Positions 40,667-46,911 of a stretch of 46,911 nucleotides of DNA are shown here, piece by piece (position 1 is the first letter of the stretch; the number at the start of each line of letters is the position of its first letter). Location: the IMG/VR virus record IMGVR_UViG_3300025138_000074, positions 1 to 46,911 of that record; one strand, given 5' to 3'. Below the pieces are notes generated by a model. That model did no database searches and was not told the origin of the DNA. It worked only from the letters and a program-made list of their open reading frames with translations. A program made the translations under genes and the position numbers. Source of the DNA: a virus.

Positions 40667-41697
40667 TGGCTATTATAAACAAATTCATTGGATTCAGTGT
40701 AGCTACAGAAGCCGAATTAAATAATGCTGATAATGATTCTGATTTTGGAATAAATCAAAATAGAAGCATTAAAAAAATTAATAGCAATTATGATCTTCAA
40801 GCTGGTATAACAAACACATACATTAATGGTTACATTAACCAATATGGATCATCTGCAAACTTTTCAACTAATGAACAAAGATTAGTTCAAAATTTAATAA
40901 GAGAATCAATCAATACAAATGGTATAACAATTCGTTACATGCCAAGACACTCTGCTTATACAGACTCAGTGTTTAATGAAAGACCTGAATCAAGCTTTCA
41001 TAAAGGTTTGAATATGGATATGATGTTAGTTGCTGCAGCTGGTTTTGAAGGTGAAGGCGATGTTATGACTAACTATGGTATTGAATTTAGAGAAGAAGTT
41101 ATTCTAGCTGTAGCTATAAACAATTTTGAGAATAAATATAAAGATTATGACAGTGATTTATCAGATAGTGATTCATCACTTTACAACAGAACAAGACCAT
41201 TAGAAGGAGATGTTATTGTTGTACCATTTGGAAGATCAGCACAAAACAAAAAAAATTATGTTCCAAAAATGTTTGAGATTACAAGAGTAACAACTTTTCA
41301 CGATGGAGCATTTTTTCAAGTAGGTGACAACTATCAATATAAACTTAGGTGTAAATTATTCGAATTATCTGGAGAGGATATTGGATTTTCACCAACTGCT
41401 ATTACATATAATACAACTACCGGTAAGGAAGAAACAACAACTAATGAAGTGGTTGCAAGAGCTAAAGCTGGTTATAATTTTGAGGACAGTGATACGAAAG
41501 CTATTAATATTGTAAGAGACTCAGATTCAATAACAGATTCTTATGCTAATAACAGAGCAATAGAACAACGAGCGCAAGAAAAAATTGTTTACAATGATGA
41601 GGGTGAAGTATTTGAGAAAAATAGTGTAGTCGTAGAAGACTATGGAAAATCAGCTCATGTACAACCTGGAATTATTAACCCATTGGATAAAAATTAA
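40666..41697 (+). CDS. gp14: Neck protein gp14-like
   Basis: A 343-residue protein (T4 gp14 256 aa). RESINTNGITIRYMPRH, KGLNMDMMLVAAAGFEGEGDV, TNYGIEFREEVILAVAINNF, the RPLEGDVIVVPFGRSA stretch and the KLRCKLFELSGEDIG segment are the features of marine gp14 neck proteins. It helps join head and tail. Five DSD motifs cluster in a loop about residues 160-175 and in the C-terminal tail. TAATG coupling on both sides places it in an operon with gp15. Confidence 0.82.
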   Translation: MAIINKFIGFSVATEAELNNADNDSDFGINQNRSIKKINSNYDLQAGITNTYINGYINQYGSSANFSTNEQRLVQNLIRESINTNGITIRYMPRHSAYTDSVFNERPESSFHKGLNMDMMLVAAAGFEGEGDVMTNYGIEFREEVILAVAINNFENKYKDYDSDLSDSDSSLYNRTRPLEGDVIVVPFGRSAQNKKNYVPKMFEITRVTTFHDGAFFQVGDNYQYKLRCKLFELSGEDIGFSPTAITYNTTTGKEETTTNEVVARAKAGYNFEDSDTKAINIVRDSDSITDSYANNRAIEQRAQEKIVYNDEGEVFEKNSVVVEDYGKSAHVQPGIINPLDKN

Positions 41698-42542
41698 TGT
41701 TAGGTACACATTTTTACAACGAGTCTATAAAAACATCCGTTGCTGTCTTTGGAAGTCTTTTTAATAACATAGTTATAAAAAGAAGAGATGGTAAAATGTT
41801 ACCTGTGCCTATCTCATATGGTCCTAGGCAAAAATGGTTAGATGCACAGAAACAATTTCAACCTACAGAAGAAATGTTTGAAAAATTACTTCCTAGAATG
41901 TCATATGAAATTGTAGCTATGAATTATGATAGTAGTAGAAAATTAACAAATAAACAATCAATGTTAAGAACACCAGATGGTTTAAATGATCCTAGACAAA
42001 GAATTAATGTTCCTGTACCATACAATTTAGATTTTACAATGAATGTTACAGCTAAAACATTAAACGATGGTTGGCAAATACTTGAACAAATTCTACCTTT
42101 TTTTACTCCTGCTTATACAGTTAAAGTAAGACATTTTCCAGAAGATCAAAGTCCTCTTACACCAACTCCAACAAACGCATTTGATCAAACATTTGTATTG
42201 TTAGCAGTTATGTGGGCAGATGATTATACTGGAGATTTAGGAGATAGAAGATTTGTTGAATGGACTTTAGAATTTCAAACAAAAATATGGATGCATGGTC
42301 CTGTAGCTTCAACTACTGTAATATATGATTCAAGAGCTATTGTAAGTGTACCTCCATCTGGTGTTCCAATAAGTAAAATGAATAGAGCATCTAGCCAAGA
42401 TGGTATCGAAACTGGTTATGCTCAACAAATAGATTCTGAAACAATATTTAACAATGATTCAGATAGAAGCCCTACTATTCTCAATTTGAGTGATAGTGAT
42501 GGTAATATAATAAAAATAGTAAGAGATTTACCGAATAAATAA
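41697..42542 (+). CDS. gp15: Tail sheath terminator gp15
   Basis: A 281-residue homologue of T4 gp15 (272 aa): FYNESIKTSVAVFGSLFNNI, KMLPVPISYGPRQKWL, LLPRMSYEIVAMNYDSSRKL, WQILEQILPFFTPAYTVKV and RRFVEWTLEFQTKIWMHGPV are in the expected order. It caps the sheath and tube and binds the neck. The C-terminal tail is less conserved and carries two DSD motifs. Confidence 0.95.
   Translation: MLGTHFYNESIKTSVAVFGSLFNNIVIKRRDGKMLPVPISYGPRQKWLDAQKQFQPTEEMFEKLLPRMSYEIVAMNYDSSRKLTNKQSMLRTPDGLNDPRQRINVPVPYNLDFTMNVTAKTLNDGWQILEQILPFFTPAYTVKVRHFPEDQSPLTPTPTNAFDQTFVLLAVMWADDYTGDLGDRRFVEWTLEFQTKIWMHGPVASTTVIYDSRAIVSVPPSGVPISKMNRASSQDGIETGYAQQIDSETIFNNDSDRSPTILNLSDSDGNIIKIVRDLPNK
42534..42541 (+). promoter_or_regulatory. 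Late promoter (AATAAATA) 4 nt before a fibre gene
   Basis: AATAAATA, then AAAC, then ATG at 42546; the element overlaps the stop of gene 15. Confidence 0.72.
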
Positions 42543-42545
42543 AAC

Positions 42546-43982
42546 ATGGCTAATAAAGATTTAATTAATATAGGAAGTGCTCCTGACTCCGGAACCGGAG
42601 ATACAATACGTAAAGGTGGTCTAAAGATCAATAACCTTTTTGCAGACATTTATCAAAATTTTGGAGACAATCCAATTGGTAATGATCCCGAAGGAAAAAA
42701 CTATGGATATAGAAAAATATATTCCGAGGGGGAATATAAAGTAGGTGAACTTTTTGGTGCTGGAAAATTTAGAAGAGTAGTATTTCAATCTGACTCTGAC
42801 AATGCTACTAAGAGATCTGATGGTTCTTTCAAATTTCATCACAACAACGAAGGATATTTTATTAAAGATTCTGATGGTATAATATACTCAGATAATAATA
42901 CAACTGTACCAGCTGCATATGATAGTAAAGAATGGTATTTTTTATCAAGAGGTGAACAAATAGTTCCAGATCTTAGTAAAATGGATTCAGATTATTTTCA
43001 TTGTGTGTTGCCTTTAGCAAAAGCAGGTGATAGAATAATAATAAGAGATAGTTTAGGACATATAAATCAAGATAAACCTTTATCTTTATGGACTACACCA
43101 TATGAATGGCAATCAGTATCTCAGATTAACGAATGGATTACTAATACACCTGAAGCAAATATGTCTCCTGATTCAGATAGTTTCCCTTCAATCAACCATG
43201 CTAAAATTTTAAATCCAGGAGCATCAGTTGCAACCAATGCTTCTCTTAGAACAGCTCAGATTACAAATTCAGATATTGTTGCTATGAGTACATTTGGAAA
43301 AGTACCTTTCGCAGGTTCTAATGGAGCTAGTTTAACACCTAATGTTCCAGTATCTCAAATAACTTTTGATGAACAATTTACTCAAGTTGAATGTAATTAT
43401 TTAGGAATTGATAAAGGATGGACATACACAAAAACAATTATAAGTAATGCTGGCGATACAAGTTTAAGACACACCTTTGATGATTTTATAAAAAGAGATT
43501 GGTTCAAATGGACACAACCTGACTTGTTAGATTCTGATTCTATAATATTACAAAATCAATACTTGTTACCTGTTATGAGTTCAAAAGGACAAAGAATTTT
43601 TGGTACTAATGGTAAAACAATGCCTGTGTTTAAAGTTTATCAAGATATAGGATACGACTCTGATGAATTTGGAATAAAATTACAAAACTTTTTTAGTTCT
43701 TATGAAACAGCCAATAGTGAAAATGTTATAGGTGATGGAAATGATAATTTATTGATTACAGATAAGTTTGATTCAGATAGTTCTATGCAACGAAAATATA
43801 GAAGATCTCAAATAGCTTCAGGCAATGGTACATACAGAGCAGGTGTGAATCAATCTATAGACAAATGGTTCAATGAAGTAACTTTACCTTCAGTTTGTAC
43901 AAAAGATGGTATGTTAATTTTAATTTCTAATTATCCTTTTGATGGTAGAGTAGAAATATTTGTTAAAGGAAATATTGACTAA
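42546..43982 (+). CDS. Fibre-type virion protein
   Basis: A 478-residue protein. The N-terminus INIGSAPDSGTGDTIRKGGL followed by KINNLFADIYQNFG is the same attachment module as at 39929, in its complete form. The body is beta-rich with aromatic turns, a SLWTTPYEWQSVSQINEWI stretch and seven DSD motifs; the C-terminus (MLILISNYPFDGRVEIFVKG) ends compactly. It has no enzyme motif. Likely a trimeric tail or neck fibre component; a specific T4 equivalent cannot be named. Late promoter abuts its ATG. Confidence 0.75.
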   Translation: MANKDLINIGSAPDSGTGDTIRKGGLKINNLFADIYQNFGDNPIGNDPEGKNYGYRKIYSEGEYKVGELFGAGKFRRVVFQSDSDNATKRSDGSFKFHHNNEGYFIKDSDGIIYSDNNTTVPAAYDSKEWYFLSRGEQIVPDLSKMDSDYFHCVLPLAKAGDRIIIRDSLGHINQDKPLSLWTTPYEWQSVSQINEWITNTPEANMSPDSDSFPSINHAKILNPGASVATNASLRTAQITNSDIVAMSTFGKVPFAGSNGASLTPNVPVSQITFDEQFTQVECNYLGIDKGWTYTKTIISNAGDTSLRHTFDDFIKRDWFKWTQPDLLDSDSIILQNQYLLPVMSSKGQRIFGTNGKTMPVFKVYQDIGYDSDEFGIKLQNFFSSYETANSENVIGDGNDNLLITDKFDSDSSMQRKYRRSQIASGNGTYRAGVNQSIDKWFNEVTLPSVCTKDGMLILISNYPFDGRVEIFVKGNID

Positions 43983-45295
43983 TGGCTAATCCAAATATAG
44001 ATTCAGATTTTAGCAGAGGTTTTTATCAACACAGAAGAACGTATAGTTCAAATGTTAATGGTGATGGAAGACCTTTGGCTTCTGATATTTTGGAAGGTGA
44101 AATAGCATTAAATTTAAGTACACAGAAAATGTATACTAAAAAGAATGCATATACAACTGTAGATTACACTGCTAAATTATCTCAATTAGTTACAAATGCA
44201 GGAATTTTATTAACAATAACACCTATTCCATTATCTTATATTGGTCAAAAAATTGGAATAAATTTTAACAATGGAACGAAGAGTTTCTATACAATAGATT
44301 CAGATGATTCGTCTGCTGTTACAAATTTTATTACAGGAATAGCCTCACACATAAGTACAAATCATCCAACCGTATCTGCTGTTAATGGTGCAGCATTAGG
44401 TATTTTTGGTAAAGATACACAAGTGTTTCTCTATAACAACGATTCAGATAATTCTATGTCATATGATTTAGATTCAGATTTTATCAAATATGTCGATCAC
44501 AATCTAACTAATGTTTCAAGATATATACAAGACTCAGCTGATGATACAGATATATTTACAAGTGGAGGAACAGTTACTCCTGATTCATTTATACAAACAT
44601 ATAAAACTGTTGGTTCTGTGAAATCAGTTACAACAGCAGGTAGACCAGTTTACAAAGATGTTGCAACATCAAATAATAGTTATTACATTACAAACTTAAT
44701 AATAACATCAGGGGGATTCACACAGGGGTCAGATCAATTTAGAGCTTTTATAGATACAGCAACACCTACAATATTAGATCTTTCTCAATCAGTACCTTCT
44801 GTTTCGAATACGCCTCCTATTGTCAGTACAGAATCAGGTAGTAGTGGTAACAGTGGGGATTTGTGGATACAACCTCCTGGTATTCAAAACGACAGTGAAC
44901 CTTCATTTTTATATTGGTTAGATTTGTCAATTGTTAATAGTACAAGAGCTCAGAATAAAGCACGTGGATTAAATGATTCAGATAGAACGTCCAATGGAAT
45001 AGTACTATATGATTCAGACGGAGCTGGTAATGAAAGATATGGGGAGTGGAGACAAGTACAAAGTAATTCATTTTTAATTACAAGAAATTTAGGTACAACA
45101 TCACAAATTCAAACTTTTGATTCTGATTCTACAACTATATTTAATGGTAATTTTAATGTAAAAGATGGTACACTAAGAGCAGGATCTAGATTTGAATTTC
45201 AAAATGAAATGTTTACTAAAACAAAGAGATTAAGAATAAAAGATGTTAATGGAACTACACAATTTTCAATGTTTGGTTTTGATTCAGATAATTAA
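43982..45295 (+). CDS. Fibre-type virion protein with DSD motifs
   Basis: A 437-residue protein. The N-terminus has LASDILEGEIALNLSTQKMY, the phage fibre 'GE(I/L)A-N' motif for attachment, followed by a beta-rich body and a proline/glycine segment (SGDLWIQPPG; SFLYWLDLS). The end LRIKDVNGTTQFSMFGFDSD resembles the end of the minus-strand protein at 24911-25783. Eight DSD motifs are spread over the length. TAATG-linked to the preceding fibre gene. Role as a fibre or whisker is inferred. Confidence 0.75.
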   Translation: MANPNIDSDFSRGFYQHRRTYSSNVNGDGRPLASDILEGEIALNLSTQKMYTKKNAYTTVDYTAKLSQLVTNAGILLTITPIPLSYIGQKIGINFNNGTKSFYTIDSDDSSAVTNFITGIASHISTNHPTVSAVNGAALGIFGKDTQVFLYNNDSDNSMSYDLDSDFIKYVDHNLTNVSRYIQDSADDTDIFTSGGTVTPDSFIQTYKTVGSVKSVTTAGRPVYKDVATSNNSYYITNLIITSGGFTQGSDQFRAFIDTATPTILDLSQSVPSVSNTPPIVSTESGSSGNSGDLWIQPPGIQNDSEPSFLYWLDLSIVNSTRAQNKARGLNDSDRTSNGIVLYDSDGAGNERYGEWRQVQSNSFLITRNLGTTSQIQTFDSDSTTIFNGNFNVKDGTLRAGSRFEFQNEMFTKTKRLRIKDVNGTTQFSMFGFDSDN

Positions 45296-45350
45296 AAAAA
45301 TTGTATGTTTTTTACTATAACAAATAAAATGCTAAGGTACTTTAAATATT

Positions 45351-46280
45351 ATGACAATAAGAAGACCATTTAAAATAGACGGTACAACCGGACTTAAACA
45401 AATGACAGATGGTGAGCTAGATTATATATCTTACTTAACACGTGTAGCGTATGCTGCGTTATCAAATGGACCAGGACATATAACAATTAATTCAGCTCCA
45501 GCTGGGTATTCTAGTATTGGAACTGTTGATGATGAAACAAGAGATGTAGGAAGATCTCAAAGTAACATTGGCGATGTACATGGTGTAGGTCCAGATAATG
45601 GTAATGTTGCTGCACCAGGATCTTTAAGTACTGTAACGTATACTTTATCCCAAAATTATAACAACAGCAATGATGTACCTTCAACATCAAACTGGAATTT
45701 AGGACCATTGGTATCCGTTGATGCTTCCTTCAATAATGTACAACCCTTGGGTTATATAGATGGTGTTCAAACTTTACAAGATGTTTATGATACTTTAATT
45801 GATCCAATTGTACAAGATATAGAAGGTGGAGGCGTTGGTATTTTTAGATTAGCTACATCATCACCAGGAGGCGATTGGACTAGTACTGGATTTTCTATGG
45901 CTAATAGAGCTGTGGATCCAAATAACTATAATGGTCCTAGTACAACTACTTATACACTTTACAAAAGAACTTCTGAAACTTCACCATCAGTTGTTCGTCC
46001 TGTAAGAAAAGACACCAATGGTGGTTTCAAAGAAATGACGAATACAGAAATAACTAATTATACTTTACCATTGTTATACAACAGAATAAACGAAGGTAAT
46101 AGATTAGTTTATACATTTGGTGGCGATGCTTCAGGTATTGACGCAGGTTCATACACAGAAACACATCACAATAGTACTACAAATGCATCAGCCTCACAAT
46201 TAGTTTCTGGTCATACATATTACAGAGCTGTAACAGGCTTATCATCAGAATTAAAGTACTTGAGGTTAAAAAATACATAA
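45351..46280 (+). CDS. Virion-associated hypothetical protein
   Basis: A 309-residue protein starting MTIRRPFKIDGTTGLKQM, with DGELDYISYLTRVAYA and long Ser/Thr/Asn/Gly-rich beta segments. LKQMTDGELDYI near the start and FKEMTNTEITNYTLP at about 227 look like a repeated unit. It has no DSD motif. It is probably a fibre or baseplate-decoration protein, to judge from composition and neighbours. The start has only a weak AGG; the 55-nt gap before it contains no clear promoter. Confidence 0.68.
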   Translation: MTIRRPFKIDGTTGLKQMTDGELDYISYLTRVAYAALSNGPGHITINSAPAGYSSIGTVDDETRDVGRSQSNIGDVHGVGPDNGNVAAPGSLSTVTYTLSQNYNNSNDVPSTSNWNLGPLVSVDASFNNVQPLGYIDGVQTLQDVYDTLIDPIVQDIEGGGVGIFRLATSSPGGDWTSTGFSMANRAVDPNNYNGPSTTTYTLYKRTSETSPSVVRPVRKDTNGGFKEMTNTEITNYTLPLLYNRINEGNRLVYTFGGDASGIDAGSYTETHHNSTTNASASQLVSGHTYYRAVTGLSSELKYLRLKNT

Positions 46281-46299
46281 CAGCATATAGGATTATATT

Positions 46300-46818
46300 A
46301 TGGAAAACATTATTTCAACTAAAACAATTTACGAACCAGACTCAGCAATTTTCATTGATCATGATAAAACTACAATAAACGTTAAAGTCAAAGAACAATT
46401 TGTAGTTAAAGATTGGTCAGGTAAAGAACATCCAAAAGAAAATACATTTACTAGAACTATAAGAGTAGAACCTTCAGATGTTCTTACAGAGTTTTTATCT
46501 CAAATAGAACTTAATAAAGTAGATGAAAATACAATTAAAATTAATACTATGTTAGAAGAACAAAACAAAATTTTAGAAACTAAAATAAAAAAAGACATTC
46601 TCAAAGATATAAATTTAAAAACAGAACAAACACAACAAAATGATAATTTTGATTTCTATAATATGAAAGATGAAGATTTGTTTAAATTGAAATTACAATC
46701 TTTTGAAATTGAACAAGTTAAAAATTCTACTAATAGAGAATTGAAATCTTCACTAAGAAAAAGTCAAACATTTATGGAAGCTGTTGCTTACACTGCTGCT
46801 TTAATTCTTGACAAATAA
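46300..46818 (+). CDS. Hypothetical protein with coiled coil
   Basis: A 172-residue soluble protein: a beta-rich N-terminal half (about 1-70, DHDKTTINVKVKEQFVVKDW) and a helical half with coiled-coil character (about 80-172, EEQNKILETKIKKDILKDI). AGGA lies 8-9 nt before the ATG. It overlaps the following partial gene by 11 bases. Not recognised; possibly an assembly factor for the adjacent fibres. Confidence 0.68.
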   Translation: MENIISTKTIYEPDSAIFIDHDKTTINVKVKEQFVVKDWSGKEHPKENTFTRTIRVEPSDVLTEFLSQIELNKVDENTIKINTMLEEQNKILETKIKKDILKDINLKTEQTQQNDNFDFYNMKDEDLFKLKLQSFEIEQVKNSTNRELKSSLRKSQTFMEAVAYTAALILDK

Positions 46819-46911
46819 ATTACCATCAGAAACTTTTTGCGCTTTACCTTGGCTACATCTTTCAACTAGACCTAATGGTCACATGAGAGTTTGTTGTACA
46901 GCTAACGCAAG
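46808..46911 (+). CDS. Radical-SAM/SPASM-like protein, N-terminal fragment (cut by window edge)
   Basis: The frame opens at TTG 46808 (no ATG before the conserved part) and runs off the window. It encodes SETFCALPWLHLSTRPNGH followed by MRVCCTANA: the F-C-x-x-P-W-x-H-x-x-x-x-P-x-G-x-x-x-x-C-C pattern of SPASM-type iron-sulphur proteins carried by many T4-like marine phages. Only about 34 residues are visible, so the CxxxCxxC radical SAM motif cannot be checked. Modification of a peptide or glycan is possible. Confidence 0.7.
   Translation, partial: MTNKLPSETFCALPWLHLSTRPNGHMRVCCTANA

Noticed and set aside
1-46911. tRNA genes, CRISPR arrays, insertion sequences, integrase and attachment sites
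   Set aside because: No cloverleaf-like intergenic segment, repeat-spacer array, transposase or integrase motif was seen; gaps are too small for most of these.

Overview
The window is part of a T4-type contractile-tailed phage (myovirus) genome with a very low GC content. Gene products recognisable from T4 include the late sigma factor gp55, the late co-activator gp33, ssDNA-binding protein gp32, helicase loader gp59, head-completion protein gp4, neck and tail-terminator proteins gp14 and gp15, tape measure gp29, and baseplate proteins gp5, gp6, gp7, gp8, gp25, gp26, gp27, gp48, gp53 and gp54. The AT-rich composition, small intergenic gaps, a DUF4815-type fibre protein and the start of a radical-SAM/SPASM-like gene at the right edge resemble marine T4-like phages of SAR11 or picocyanobacteria. 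The host is inferred only; nothing in the window identifies it directly.

Layout. (1) 1-2.7 kb: early plus-strand genes, most preceded by a near-identical sigma70-type promoter (TTGACTTTAG, 16-nt spacer, GATAAT); gp55 is one of them. (2) 2.7-5.95 kb, minus strand: small two-cysteine exported proteins, a small membrane protein, a GNGxS-motif protein with a polyproline tail, and a stand-alone primase-type zinc-ribbon protein. (3) 5.98-8.1 kb, plus strand: four genes for membrane or exported proteins, ending in a bidirectional terminator. (4) 8.1-12.3 kb, minus strand: replication and late-transcription genes (32, 59, 33), a RecB/MGME1-like nuclease, a ClpX-like unfoldase without zinc finger, and small proteins. 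(5) 12.4-24.9 kb: tail and baseplate-hub genes (54, MscS-like, 26/51, 29, 48, 53, 27, 5), gene 4 on the opposite strand, and a holin-endolysin pair. (6) 24.9-46.9 kb: a minus-strand fibre-type gene, a SleB-type hydrolase under an early-type promoter, baseplate wedge genes (25, 6, 7, 8), DUF4815 and other fibre-like proteins, neck genes 14 and 15, and the start of a SPASM-like gene.

How it fits together. Early promoters deliver gp55; gp33 and gp55 then direct the host polymerase to TATAAATA late promoters, visible here upstream of virion genes on both strands. At four of these the promoter element sits exactly 4 nt before the ATG with no Shine-Dalgarno sequence, which predicts leaderless late mRNAs. 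Most virion genes are chained by TAATG or ATGA stop-start overlaps. Gene 26 ends at a T-TTT-TTT slippery run followed by a stop and a hairpin, and a short open frame in -1 (gene 51 position) leads straight into the tape measure gene. This is the layout of the G/GT tail-chaperone frameshift of other tailed phages.

Small genes of 51-58 codons were added by reading the gaps: 3564-3719, 5284-5448, 12103-12279, 15004-15165, 39769-39936, and a partial one at 46808. No tRNA, CRISPR array, insertion sequence or integrase was seen, and no stretch over 300 bases lacks a gene.
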